Of a stretch of 64,000 nt of DNA, positions 27,876-36,731 are shown in pieces (the stretch's first letter is position 1; every line of letters starts with the position of its first letter). A program made the translations under genes and the position numbers. The DNA lies in NCBI GenBank assembly GCA_963922595.1, contig CAWUIM010000001.1:72634-136633 (forward strand), in the 5' to 3' direction. This DNA is from JAJFFW01 sp963922595. GTDB lineage: Bacteria; Pseudomonadota; Alphaproteobacteria; Caulobacterales; Parvularculaceae. Under the pieces are notes generated by a model, which saw only the letters and a list, made by a program, of their open reading frames with translations, was not told the DNA's origin and searched no databases.

Positions 27876-29116
27876 CCGTGAACATGAAGTTTTCGCGGCA
27901 GCAGACTATTCATGACATTTAGCTGACGCCCTAAAGCGACGCTATGAAAATCATAATGGTCGCAAATATGAGCGCGGGCCGCCTCGCCGAGTTCGTGATA
28001 GTTTGTGTCATGACACAAGATATCGATCACGCGTTCCGATAATTGGTTCGGTCGAAGAAAATCGACTAGGAATCCAGTCTTTTTGTCCTCGATAAATTCC
28101 CGAACCGGCGCAACGTCTGACGCAACGACCGTCGCGCCGACGCTCATTGCTTCAAGCATCGACCAGGACGGCACGAACGGCACTGTCAGGTAGACATGGC
28201 AGCGGGACAATTGCATCACCGCCACAAAAATCTCGTAAGGAACCTGACCCAAAAAATGAACGCGCGACCAATCAATCTTGTCGCCAAGTTCACGCTCAAC
28301 AATCCCTCGATAGGACTGCCCTTCCGGCAGTTGTCGGCCGTAGGAAACTCTGTCGCCGCCGATTATGAGCGCCCGAGCGCTTGGACGTGCGTCAAGGATT
28401 TCCGGCAAGGCGCGCATAAAAATATGAAACCCGCGCACCGGTTCCATATTGCGCGCTACGAAGGTGAAAATTTCGTCATGGCGTGTCACAGGCCGCTCAA
28501 GCCGTCCCAGCCCGGCGGACGCCTCAGCATTGGGTTTGCACAGATCTGTGCGAATTCCTTCATGGACCACGTCGACTTTTTCGTGAAACAATTCCGGATA
28601 GCCGCTTTTTTGCCAATGGCTCGCCGTCTGACCTCCATCGCATCCCTCCAGGCTGAGGTAATTCACCGCGTTACGTGCGCTCATAATGAACGGCATCGCA
28701 TCGGAGATCGGATATTCCGGGTCAAAACCAACTGCGCCGCCGGAAGCCGTATAAAAATATTCAAAATAGCTGAGAACAGGAACCTCGGGCCAAAGCTCTT
28801 TGAGGAAAAGCATTTCACCCCAACCGGTGTGCCCCATGACGATATCGGGCTTGAAGCCTTGCCCCTCCAAATTGCGGCAAATATCGACGACTTTGGCGCC
28901 GTTCGCGCAGCATTTTTCGAAATCGGCTGAGTATGGGTAAGCCGTCGCCTCCGTTCGGTGATCGGGCTCATATTCGACGATGTGGTGCGTGGCAGGCTTT
29001 CCCAGACCTTTTTTCTGGGTGAGAAAGACGATCTCGTGCTCGCCTGTCGCTATTAACCATTGCAGCAAATTCTTGTATTGAGCCGGATAGTTTTGATGAA
29101 TGAAAAGTATCTTCAT
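27872..29116 (-). CDS. glycosyltransferase family 4
   Basis: A 414-aa predicted cytoplasmic GT-B glycosyltransferase using a nucleotide-sugar donor. Features are the N-terminal MKILFIHQNYPAQYKNLLQW, a central linker and the C-terminal Rossmann region (IFTFVARNMEPVRGFHIFMR). The donor-site segment reads VPFVPSWSMLEAMSVGATVV with the catalytic Glu, followed by REFIEDKKTGFLVDF. It overlaps the 3' end of the IalB gene by 4 nt and is divergent from the TIGR03032 gene. The acceptor is unknown; a surface polymer or protein glycan is plausible. Confidence 0.88.
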   Translation of the reverse strand: MKILFIHQNYPAQYKNLLQWLIATGEHEIVFLTQKKGLGKPATHHIVEYEPDHRTEATAYPYSADFEKCCANGAKVVDICRNLEGQGFKPDIVMGHTGWGEMLFLKELWPEVPVLSYFEYFYTASGGAVGFDPEYPISDAMPFIMSARNAVNYLSLEGCDGGQTASHWQKSGYPELFHEKVDVVHEGIRTDLCKPNAEASAGLGRLERPVTRHDEIFTFVARNMEPVRGFHIFMRALPEILDARPSARALIIGGDRVSYGRQLPEGQSYRGIVERELGDKIDWSRVHFLGQVPYEIFVAVMQLSRCHVYLTVPFVPSWSMLEAMSVGATVVASDVAPVREFIEDKKTGFLVDFLRPNQLSERVIDILCHDTNYHELGEAARAHICDHYDFHSVALGRQLNVMNSLLPRKLHVHG

Positions 29117-29196
29117 GGCTCTTCGAGCGTTTGCGCACCGTAGATGACGTCATTTCAGTTTATGCGCATGCCGTTAAGAAAAGGCCACCGGAATTT

Positions 29197-30264
29197 ATGA
29201 CGACGAACGCTCCGACCAACGCGGATATCCGCTCGCTGGCTTTTTCTCATTCCCGGCAATTGGTGGACTGGATGAAGCTGGAGAAGATCAGTTTTGCGTT
29301 CACGTCCTACCAAACGGGGCGATTGTTCCTCGTCGGCGTTGATGAAAAAAATCTACTGTCCATGGTCCAACGCCAGTTTACGCGGGCCATGGGCCTTTAT
29401 GCGGATGATCAAAGCCTGTGCGTGGCCGATCTCTTCCAGTTGTGGTGGTTCAATAATGTTCTTGAAGAGAACCAATCCTATCAGAATTCTTTCGATCGCC
29501 TTTATGTACCGCGTCTCGGCTTCACCACAGGTGATATCGATGTTCACGATATCGGGGTGAACAAGAGCGGCGAGCCGGTATTCGTCAACACGCTTTATTC
29601 ATGCATCGCCACCGTTAGCGTAAACGCCAGCTTCAGACCGATCTGGAAACCGCCCTTTATCTCTAAGTTGGCGCCCGAAGACCGTTGTCACTTAAACGGC
29701 TTGGCGATGGACGACGGGGCGCCGGTTTTCGCCACAGCCATATCCCAGTCGGACTCCGTGGAAGGATGGCGCGATCACAAACGTGATGGCGGCGTTGTTA
29801 TCGACATCGCTAGCGGCGAGGTCGCCGCTGCAGGACTATCAATGCCTCACTCGCCGCGCCTTCACGATGGCGTCCTTTGGGTCTTGAACTCAGGAAGCGG
29901 TTGGCTCGGCGTTGTTGATCCAGCAAAAGGCACATTTGAGCCTGTCACGTTCTGTCCCGGTTTCCTTCGTGGACTGAGTTTTTATAAGCACTATGCGATG
30001 GTGAGCGTCTCCCTGCCACGCAATATTGGCTTTGTCGGTCTCGACCTTGATCAGAACCTGAAAGACCGGCAGGCGTCTCCGCGATGCGCTGTCCTCATTA
30101 TTGATACGCGGAGCGGCGATATCCTTCATTGGGTCACCTTCGAGAGTCACATCACTGAGTTGTACGACGTCGCCTTCCTACCCGGCGTTCAACGCCCGAT
30201 GCATCTCGGGTTTCAAACGGATGAAATCCGCCAACTCATTACTGTTGAGGGCGATCTAGACTGA
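29197..30264 (+). CDS. TIGR03032/DUF4915-family protein
   Basis: A 355-aa predicted cytoplasmic protein with beta-propeller-like repeats. It matches the family pattern: FTSYQTGRLFLVGVDEKNLL near the N-terminus, RAMGLYADDQSLCVADLFQL, then DIDVHDIG, LAPEDRCHLNGLAMDDG and HSPRLHDGVLWVLNSGSG. These elements resemble NHL/gluconolactonase-type binding loops (His/Asp-rich). The reaction is not established. The ATG at 29197 gives the conserved N-terminus; an upstream frame from 29131 adds unrelated residues. Family members often sit with glycosyltransferases, as here. Confidence 0.75.
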   Translation: MTTNAPTNADIRSLAFSHSRQLVDWMKLEKISFAFTSYQTGRLFLVGVDEKNLLSMVQRQFTRAMGLYADDQSLCVADLFQLWWFNNVLEENQSYQNSFDRLYVPRLGFTTGDIDVHDIGVNKSGEPVFVNTLYSCIATVSVNASFRPIWKPPFISKLAPEDRCHLNGLAMDDGAPVFATAISQSDSVEGWRDHKRDGGVVIDIASGEVAAAGLSMPHSPRLHDGVLWVLNSGSGWLGVVDPAKGTFEPVTFCPGFLRGLSFYKHYAMVSVSLPRNIGFVGLDLDQNLKDRQASPRCAVLIIDTRSGDILHWVTFESHITELYDVAFLPGVQRPMHLGFQTDEIRQLITVEGDLD

Positions 30265-30409
30265 TCGCGTTTGAGCAAGCGCATCTGGGGCCAAAATGCG
30301 CATCGAAGGCAAAACAGCGGCCAAGAGAAATTTGCCTCGCAACAGCAACAGACGGAACAACGTTTCGACTGAATAATCGGCTCTTCGCATCGCAACAAAG
30401 TGCTTTACA

Positions 30410-30423
30410 TTGACCGTCGTCAA
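30410..30423. promoter_or_regulatory. FNR/FixK-type box upstream of the thymidine phosphorylase operon
   Basis: TTGACCGTCGTCAA matches the half-site core TTGA-N6-TCAA perfectly and is symmetric. It sits 50 nt ahead of the phosphorylase start, a distance suited to a class II activator site around -41. Confidence 0.65.
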
Positions 30424-30473
30424 CGTTGCGCCTTTTGTTATCGCGCTACATTTGATCGAACAATAAATTTTGG

Positions 30474-31994
30474 ATGCGCATGCTGAAAATCAAGAATGTG
30501 TCGCTCGACACCCATCCTGAAAACACGGTCTTTCTCTCGCGGCGCTGCGCCGCCTATCGTGCGGAAGAATTCACTGCGCTCAAGAAAGTTGAAGTCAGCG
30601 CAAATGGTAAGACAATTCTTGCAACGCTCATGGTTTGCGACGACCCATTGATTGTCGCACCCGACGAATTAGGCGTTGGCGATCCGGCGTTTCGGAGGTT
30701 GGGCGCGGCCACAGGTGCGCTGGCGACGCTCGCCCAGGCCGCGCCGCCGAGAAGCCTCGACGCCGTCCGAAAAAAAATCAATGGCTTGGAAATGTCGCCG
30801 CCGGAGATTGAAAGCGTTATTCGAGACATCTCCGCTTTTCGCTATTCGCCGATGGAGATCGCGGCGTTCCTTGTTTCGACGGCAGGGTTCATGACAACCG
30901 ACGAAGTCCTGGCGTTGACACAGGGAATGATCGATGTCGGCGCTCAACTAACATGGGACGCGCCGCTTATTGTCGACAAGCACTGTATCGGCGGTATTCC
31001 AGGTAATCGCACATCCATGATCGTTGCACCGATTGTCGCCGCTCATGGTCTCAAAATGCCTAAAACATCGTCGCGCGCAATCACATCGCCCGCTGGCACA
31101 GCTGACACGATGGAGGTGTTGGCGCGCGTTGATCTTTCAACGGACGAGATGCGGTCTGTCATCGAAACGCACAACGCCTGCCTCGCCTGGGGCGGCCACG
31201 CAAATCTGTCGCCTGCGGATGACGTCTTGATTTCGGTCGAGCGGCCTCTGCGGATTGACACGCGCGAACAACTGGTCGCCTCTATCCTTTCCAAGAAACG
31301 CGCAGCCGGGTCGACACATCTTTTGATTGATATCCCCGTGGGCCCGAGCGCAAAAATCCACTCAAACGCTGAAGGGGTTCGGCTGCGCAAGCTCTTCGAA
31401 TTTGTCGGCGCCAAGATCGGTTTGCATCTCACTGTCGTCTTCACGGACGGCAGTCAGCCTGTGGGGAACGGCGTCGGACCTGTGCTCGAAGCGCGGGACG
31501 TCATGGCCGTGTTGCGAAATGAAGCTTCAGCGCCAGGCGACTTACGCGCCCGCGCCTTGTTTCTCGCCGGTAAAGTACTGGACTTTGATCCGGACCTGCA
31601 TGGCGCGCTGGGGCGTGCGCGCGCAGAAGAATTGCTCGATAGCGGCGCGGCGCTCGCCAAGATGGAAGAAATAATCGCAGCACAGGGACCAGCGCCATCA
31701 CTTTGTGCATTGGGAGAAATTACTGAAGAGGTGAAAGCGGATCGCGACGGCGTCATCACAGCAATGGACTGTTATCGTCTTGCGCGCATTGCGCGGCTCG
31801 CCGGCGCGCCGCTCGACAAAGGCGCCGGTATTGATCTTTTCAAAAAAATTGGCGAGCCGGTCGTAAAAGGAGAACCGCTCTATCGCATCCATTCCTGCTT
31901 TCAGTCGGATTTTGAGTTCGCAAGCGCGATGGCGGCGGAAAATTGCGGCGTTACGATCGGGGCCGCCCCGGATGAGGTAGGCCGGGATCAATGA
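30474..31994 (+). CDS. thymidine phosphorylase family protein (archaeal AMP-phosphorylase type)
   Basis: A 506-aa nucleoside/nucleotide phosphorylase. Residues 1-85 form the extra N-terminal domain found in archaeal AMP phosphorylases, followed by the catalytic domain with IVDKHCIGGIPGNRTSMIVA and the family signature SSRAITSPAGTADTMEVLAR. The C-terminal lobe holds GRARAEELLDSGAAL. Archaeal relatives cleave AMP with phosphate to adenine and ribose 1,5-bisphosphate; the substrate here is inferred. An ATG at 30480 is an alternative start. The stop overlaps the PRPP-synthetase-like gene by 4 nt and an FNR-type box lies upstream. Confidence 0.85.
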   Translation: MRMLKIKNVSLDTHPENTVFLSRRCAAYRAEEFTALKKVEVSANGKTILATLMVCDDPLIVAPDELGVGDPAFRRLGAATGALATLAQAAPPRSLDAVRKKINGLEMSPPEIESVIRDISAFRYSPMEIAAFLVSTAGFMTTDEVLALTQGMIDVGAQLTWDAPLIVDKHCIGGIPGNRTSMIVAPIVAAHGLKMPKTSSRAITSPAGTADTMEVLARVDLSTDEMRSVIETHNACLAWGGHANLSPADDVLISVERPLRIDTREQLVASILSKKRAAGSTHLLIDIPVGPSAKIHSNAEGVRLRKLFEFVGAKIGLHLTVVFTDGSQPVGNGVGPVLEARDVMAVLRNEASAPGDLRARALFLAGKVLDFDPDLHGALGRARAEELLDSGAALAKMEEIIAAQGPAPSLCALGEITEEVKADRDGVITAMDCYRLARIARLAGAPLDKGAGIDLFKKIGEPVVKGEPLYRIHSCFQSDFEFASAMAAENCGVTIGAAPDEVGRDQ

Positions 31995-32899
31995 TTGCGA
32001 GCAATAATTCCGCGATTGTTGTCGCGCCGCCTGACGAACGGGCGCCCGCCCATCGTCTTGGCGATGCGCTTGGCTTGGAGACAAGCATCCTCGAGCTAGG
32101 GTCATTCCCTGACGGTGAAACTAAGATGCGCGCGCCCGCAGCGGCGGAAACCACCCTTTTATACTGGAGCCTTAATCACCCCAACGAGAAGATCATGCCT
32201 CTCCTGCTTGCTGCATCCGCGCTGCGCGAGATGGGTGCGAAACGCATCATCCTTATCGCGCCCTATCTCTGTTATATGCGGCAGGACAAAGCCTTTCGCG
32301 AAGGTGAACCTGTGTCGCAACGGGTCTTGGCGCGTATTCTATCGCAATGGGTGGATCACCTGATTACGGTCGAACCACATATACACCGGGCGCCGGATCT
32401 CACATCCATTTTTGATAAGATTGCTGCGACCAACGTTTCCGCGGCGCCGCTCCTCTCTTCGCTAATTGAAGATGACAGCGCAAACGCAAATGCGGCTTTG
32501 ATTGGTCCTGACGCCGAATCTTTCGCGTGGACTGAAACCGTCGCTGCACAATCCGGTTTGCCTTTCGCTGTGATGTCAAAGGTGCGCCTCGGCGATCACA
32601 AAGTGGATATTTCCTATGATGATAAACTATCCGTGGAAGGTAAGAATATTTATCTGGTTGATGATCTGATTTCATCCGGCGGCACGCTCCTCACCGCAGC
32701 GGCGCTGTTGAGAGAGCGCGGCGCCGCGCGCATTGAAGCGCTTGTCGTCCACGCGCTCTGCGACGAGACGGTCATCACAACGCTGAAGTCCCATGGTGTT
32801 CATCGGGTGCGAAGCCTCGACACGGCGCCGCATACCACAAATGCTGGCGCCATTGCGCCCTTGTTAGCTGACGCCATCCTTTCGGAGATAAAATTGTGA
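31991..32899 (+). CDS. prs: ribose-phosphate pyrophosphokinase (PRPP synthetase) homologue
   Basis: A 302-aa member of the PRPP synthetase family, a little shorter than the housekeeping enzyme and divergent. Present are the SFPDGETKMR segment, the PYLCYMRQDKAFREGEPVS loop, VEPHIHRAPDL and the PRPP-binding loop YLVDDLISSGGTL. It would make PRPP from ribose 5-phosphate and ATP, or act on the product of the upstream phosphorylase. It overlaps the neighbours on both sides by 4 nt (ATGA and GTGA), so the three genes form one tight operon. It is probably not the only prs in the genome. Confidence 0.85.
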   Translation: MIASNNSAIVVAPPDERAPAHRLGDALGLETSILELGSFPDGETKMRAPAAAETTLLYWSLNHPNEKIMPLLLAASALREMGAKRIILIAPYLCYMRQDKAFREGEPVSQRVLARILSQWVDHLITVEPHIHRAPDLTSIFDKIAATNVSAAPLLSSLIEDDSANANAALIGPDAESFAWTETVAAQSGLPFAVMSKVRLGDHKVDISYDDKLSVEGKNIYLVDDLISSGGTLLTAAALLRERGAARIEALVVHALCDETVITTLKSHGVHRVRSLDTAPHTTNAGAIAPLLADAILSEIKL

Positions 32900-34497
32900 A
32901 ACCAGTCATAAAGTTTTGCGGCGCCGCGGGCACGGTAACCGGCTCTTGCTATTGGATTAGAGGCGACGGTTACAGCTTCCTTGTGGATTGCGGCATGTTT
33001 CAGGGATCCAAGTCTCTGAAAGAATTGAATTATGATGCATTTCCTTTTTCACCCGCTGAAATTGATTTTGTCCTCCTAACGCACGCGCATATCGACCATA
33101 GCGGCCTGATCCCTAAACTCATTCGGGAAGGGTTCGAAGGACCTGTCTACGCAACGGAAGGAACACGGGATCTCGTTTCCTTTATGTGGCCCGACAGCGG
33201 ATACATTCAGGAAACAGAAGTTAAATTCTTGAACCAAAAGCGTGAGCAACGTGGACGCAAGACCGTCGAGCCGATCTATACGCGCCTTGAAGGCGAAGAC
33301 GCCGCTAAACGGGTAACGGTGATCGAGTATGACCAGTGGATTGAGGTAAGCGAAAATATTCGCGCGCGTTATTGGAACGCCGGACACATACTGGGCGCCG
33401 CTTCGATTGAAATCGAAATCCCCATTAATGGGCCTGAAGCAAATCCAGCCCGAATTCTGTTTTCTGGCGATCTCGGCCCTGAACATAAGCTCTTTCACCC
33501 TGATCCAGATGGACCGCGTCACCTCGATTTTTTGGTTTGCGAAGCGACCTATGGCGACCGCTTATGGCCTGCCCTTGATATTTACAGTCGGCGAAAAAGG
33601 CTTGGAGAGGAAATCAACAAAGCGCTCAAGAATGGCGAAGGCGTGCTTGTGATTCCGGCTTTTAGCGTCGAGCGCACGCAGGAGTTATTGTTGGACATCG
33701 ACAGCTTGATGAAGATTGCCGATATCAACGACTCTCTTGTTTTTTTGGACTCGCCGCTGGCTATTCGAGCGACGAAGACATTCGCAAGCCATGCATCCGA
33801 TCTGGAAGATATCAATGCGTCCAAAGCCTTAGTTGGCAATGATAATTTCATCTTTACCGAGACTGTTCAGGAGAGTAAGCGCATTAACAGTTATGCCAAT
33901 GGCGTCATTATCATAGCCGCTAGTGGAATGTGCGAGGCGGGGCGTATCCGGCATCACTTAAAAAGGCGGTTATGGCAGGACAATGCCACCATTATGATGG
34001 TCGGATTTCAGGCGGCGGGGACGCTCGGCCGCCTACTATTGGAGGGCAAAAAAACAGTGCGCATTCAGGGCGAAACCGTTCAAGTAGACGCGCGTATCGT
34101 CGATCTCGATATCTATTCCGGTCACGCCGATGCGGAAGGACTGCAGGACTGGGTGCTGGAACGACTACCAGTGCACGGCGATATTTTCCTTTCTCACGGG
34201 GAGCCCGAGGCCCTCGCCGCATTGAAGGAAAGACTCGCTCGCGCTGGACTATCCGCCGACAAAATCATTATCCCAGCGCTCGACGAGGAATTTGAACTTA
34301 GCGGTCAAACAGCCTCGCCAAAGGTGTCAGAGAAAAAACCACGCTTAAAAGCTGAAGCCGTTGCTCGTCTCGATTGGCACAATGATCTAGCTCAATTGTC
34401 GCTCGATATTGTCGATGAATTGGAAAAAGCAGCAGATGAAAAAGCACGCCAAAAAATACTGAGAAAATTGCGCCGTGCGCTTGACGTGACGGAATAA
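32896..34497 (+). CDS. beta-CASP metallo-beta-lactamase-fold RNase/hydrolase
   Basis: A 533-aa protein of the CPSF/Ysh1-like MBL family with an RNA-specificity beta-CASP domain. Metal-binding motifs are LTHAHIDHSG (motif 2), NAGHILGAASIEIEI (motif 3), FSGDLGPE (motif 4), then ASGMCEAGRIRHHLKRRL and the C-terminal IYSGHADAEGL. All expected His/Asp ligands appear intact. It starts with GTG, overlapping prs by 4 nt. RNA processing or decay under stress is an inference from the family and the FNR-type box of the operon. A roughly 70-residue C-terminal helical tail is extra. Confidence 0.88.
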   Translation: MKPVIKFCGAAGTVTGSCYWIRGDGYSFLVDCGMFQGSKSLKELNYDAFPFSPAEIDFVLLTHAHIDHSGLIPKLIREGFEGPVYATEGTRDLVSFMWPDSGYIQETEVKFLNQKREQRGRKTVEPIYTRLEGEDAAKRVTVIEYDQWIEVSENIRARYWNAGHILGAASIEIEIPINGPEANPARILFSGDLGPEHKLFHPDPDGPRHLDFLVCEATYGDRLWPALDIYSRRKRLGEEINKALKNGEGVLVIPAFSVERTQELLLDIDSLMKIADINDSLVFLDSPLAIRATKTFASHASDLEDINASKALVGNDNFIFTETVQESKRINSYANGVIIIAASGMCEAGRIRHHLKRRLWQDNATIMMVGFQAAGTLGRLLLEGKKTVRIQGETVQVDARIVDLDIYSGHADAEGLQDWVLERLPVHGDIFLSHGEPEALAALKERLARAGLSADKIIIPALDEEFELSGQTASPKVSEKKPRLKAEAVARLDWHNDLAQLSLDIVDELEKAADEKARQKILRKLRRALDVTE

Positions 34498-34507
34498 TAT
34501 TCCGCCG

Positions 34508-34521
34508 TTGACCACGATCAA
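34508..34521. promoter_or_regulatory. FNR/FixK-type box upstream of the GerW-like gene
   Basis: TTGACCACGATCAA is a perfect TTGA-N6-TCAA match in the 90-nt gap before the GerW/YtfJ-like gene, 66 nt ahead of its start. Confidence 0.65.
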
Positions 34522-34587
34522 TGTCGAACTCCCGTTAAGTAATCATGGTGCTGGACATCGAATTACCAGACATATGGGAGAGCTAAT

Positions 34588-34932
34588 ATGGATGAGACTG
34601 AAACATTATTGAAAACGTCGGTTGCTGAACTTGATCGGTTGTTAAACGCAAAAAATGTCTTGGGGGACCCGATCGAACGCAACGGCGCAACGGTCATCCC
34701 AATGGTCAGCTACGGATTTGGTTTCGGCGCTGGCGGCGGAACGGACAAGAAACATGGACCAGGCGGCGGCGCAGGCGCGGGCGGCGGCATCAAACCGCTT
34801 GGCGCCATCATTATCGACAACGAGGGTGCGCGGGTCGAAGGTGTGCGCGGCGCCGTCTCGAGCGTTGCTGAGGTCATCGGCGAAACGGTCGCTCATGCCC
34901 GTGATAAACCCTCGGAGCGTCAGGGCGCTTGA
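34588..34932 (+). CDS. GerW/YtfJ-family sporulation-type protein
   Basis: A 114-aa protein with the Spore_YtfJ pattern: VLGDPIERNGATVIPMVSYG, a glycine-rich stretch (FGFGAGGGTD, GPGGGAGAGGGIKPLGAIII) and a C-terminal helix. In Bacillus, YtfJ/GerW is a spore protein needed for germination in some conditions, but homologues occur in non-sporulating bacteria, where the role is unknown. It is followed 6 nt later by a DUF2953 gene, the same pairing as Bacillus ytfJ-ytfI. Confidence 0.85.
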   Translation: MDETETLLKTSVAELDRLLNAKNVLGDPIERNGATVIPMVSYGFGFGAGGGTDKKHGPGGGAGAGGGIKPLGAIIIDNEGARVEGVRGAVSSVAEVIGETVAHARDKPSERQGA

Positions 34933-34938
34933 ATCTGA

Positions 34939-35523
34939 ATGGCCTCGACGCTCACGATAGTCTTGTGGAGTATACTAGGCTTTTTCCTACTAATACTTCT
35001 GCTTCTTGCGACACCGCTGCGTATCACGTCGCGACTAAGGTCAGGCTCGGAACGAACTGTAGTGATTACGGTGCGCGCTTTTGGCGGGCTATGCCCTCAA
35101 TTGGTTGTTTTTGATAGCGCGAACAAGAAACAGAGAAGTCCGACTGAAAAAAGGGATAAGCCGACGCCGCGCGTCAAAGGATGGTCGATGGGAATAGGCA
35201 AATTGAGGAGAATTATTAGTACGACGCCCAACTTCTTGGTGTCCCTTATAAGAACGCTTCGGATCGAGAAATTATCCGTAGACGCTGAATTCGGCCTTGG
35301 TGATCCCGCCGATACCGGCGAAGCCTACGGCATACTCGCTCCGCTTATTTTCAACATACCGGACAATAAGAAATACCGTATTAAGCTATTTCCGAATTTT
35401 GACGAGAAAGGCGTTTGGGGAGACGCGCTCATTGCAATTCGCGTGACGCCCTTCATGGTTATTATTCAAATTGCAGAAGCAACGTGGCGAATACTGGCGC
35501 CGCCCTCGTTGGGTCGGCAGTGA
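34939..35523 (+). CDS. DUF2953-like membrane-anchored protein (YtfI-like)
   Basis: A 194-aa protein with an N-terminal transmembrane helix (residues 5-28) followed by a DUF2953-like domain: RITSRLRSGSERTVVITVRA, then LSVDAEFGLGDPADTGEAYG and a C-terminal LLPSLGRQ-type tail after a helix. In Bacillus the ytfI product is paired with GerW/YtfJ. The gene lies 6 nt after the GerW homologue and overlaps the next small gene by 4 nt. The function is unknown. Confidence 0.72.
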   Translation: MASTLTIVLWSILGFFLLILLLLATPLRITSRLRSGSERTVVITVRAFGGLCPQLVVFDSANKKQRSPTEKRDKPTPRVKGWSMGIGKLRRIISTTPNFLVSLIRTLRIEKLSVDAEFGLGDPADTGEAYGILAPLIFNIPDNKKYRIKLFPNFDEKGVWGDALIAIRVTPFMVIIQIAEATWRILAPPSLGRQ

Positions 35524-35786
35524 GTTTACGTCTCGATCGCCCAATTCACGCTGGCGACGGCATTACCGCGGCCGCTATCGTGCATCAAGAATCGCATACT
35601 GACGGACAATTTGGGGTTCAATATTGCCATGGCGCCAAGAGACCGGTCGCCCTGCTCATTCACGCCCAAGGCGAAACGATGGCGTTTCAGACGAGCGGAG
35701 CGCCATTCGCATTCAATGAATGCCGCGCGCTTTACCCGGAGTGTTGCGCTGCGTTTGAGGCGTTTGCAGCTCAACGAGCTTCCTGA
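35520..35786 (+). CDS. small conserved-looking protein, third gene of the GerW-like unit
   Basis: From GTG at 35520 this frame encodes 88 residues and overlaps the DUF2953 stop by 4 nt, which argues it is real. Sequence highlights are LRLDRPIHAGDGITAAAIVH, CHGAKRPVALLIHAQGETMA and a terminal cysteine pair (ECRALYPECCAAF). The pattern (a first-strand I-x-x-GD followed by a V/I-rich strand) suggests a small beta domain. I do not recognise the family. It overlaps the convergent SDH gene by 16 nt. Confidence 0.5.
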   Translation: MSLRLDRPIHAGDGITAAAIVHQESHTDGQFGVQYCHGAKRPVALLIHAQGETMAFQTSGAPFAFNECRALYPECCAAFEAFAAQRAS

Positions 35787-36601
35787 GGCTGCCCTTCGCG
35801 CGGCCCTGGAGAAAACTCGACTGTGCGATTCATCTTCTTGGGCTGCGGATACATGGTCATCAGTTCCAGAACCGCCTCCGGCATCGCGATCGAAACATTT
35901 ACGCCAAGCGCTTGGGCGTCTTCGGCGAGGATGGGGTAATCGTGGGTCCACTTGCCTGAGGTGAGCGCGTCAACTAACGCGTCCTTCACGTCGGGCGCCA
36001 TGCCCTCGGGCAAAATCTTGGCCACAGTATCCTTCAGTTGGACGACGGCCTTCCGGGCGACATCGGCGTCAATAAGCGTTTGATCGTCGATTTCAGCGAT
36101 CGGCTTTTCTTCGACCGTTTTGATGATGGACGCCGCCGGGTTCTGTTTGATTTGAGGATCAACGGGCCCAAGCACTGAATGCTCGCACATAACTACCTCG
36201 TCGGCGGCAAGCGCGATCAGCGTCCCCCCCGACATCGCCATGTGCGGCACGAAAACACGCACCGGCGCAGGGTGTGCGCGGATAGCGCGCGCAATCTGAA
36301 CCGACGCGAGGACGAGCCCGCCGGGCGTGTGAAGAATAATATCGAGCGGCACCTTGTCATCGGTCATGTGGATCGCACGAAGGACTTGTTCTGAGTCCTG
36401 CATGTCAATGTACCGCATCAGCGGGAACCCGAGGAAACTCATGGTTTCCTGACGATGGATCAACACGATGACCCGGCTCCCACGATCCCTTTCCAACTGA
36501 ACAATTCTGCTTCGCCTCATCCAATCGAGCGCACGCCGCGCGATAATCGGCTGTAGCGCAGAGAGAATAAAAAGGAACCAAATCAATTCGAGAGGCGACA
36601 T
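35771..36601 (-). CDS. SDH-family Clp-fold serine proteinase (DUF114 type)
   Basis: A 276-aa membrane-anchored serine protease of the ClpP/SppA superfamily. It has an N-terminal membrane helix (LIWFLFILSALQPIIARRAL), the LHTPGGLVLASVQIARAI segment, the nucleophile motif HMAMSGGTLIALAADEVVM (Ser in MSGG) and VLGPVDPQI. The catalytic Ser and a Lys/Asp region are present. It probably cleaves membrane or exported proteins. It is divergent from the patatin gene. Confidence 0.85.
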   Translation of the reverse strand: MSPLELIWFLFILSALQPIIARRALDWMRRSRIVQLERDRGSRVIVLIHRQETMSFLGFPLMRYIDMQDSEQVLRAIHMTDDKVPLDIILHTPGGLVLASVQIARAIRAHPAPVRVFVPHMAMSGGTLIALAADEVVMCEHSVLGPVDPQIKQNPAASIIKTVEEKPIAEIDDQTLIDADVARKAVVQLKDTVAKILPEGMAPDVKDALVDALTSGKWTHDYPILAEDAQALGVNVSIAMPEAVLELMTMYPQPKKMNRTVEFSPGPREGQPQEAR

Positions 36602-36731
36602 GAAATTTATTGTACTTGAAAAGCGTTCGTTGTCACATGCGGCGCATCAAATTCGCGATCGTACAGACCCAGCAAACGATCCCCGCATTTGTTGTTCCGC
36701 GGTGTAATTGTATGAACAAGAACGAGGCCAT

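Noticed and set aside
36602..36731. FNR-type box between the SDH protease and patatin genes
   Set aside because: GATC-containing stretches are present but none fits TTGA-N6-TCAA even with one mismatch.
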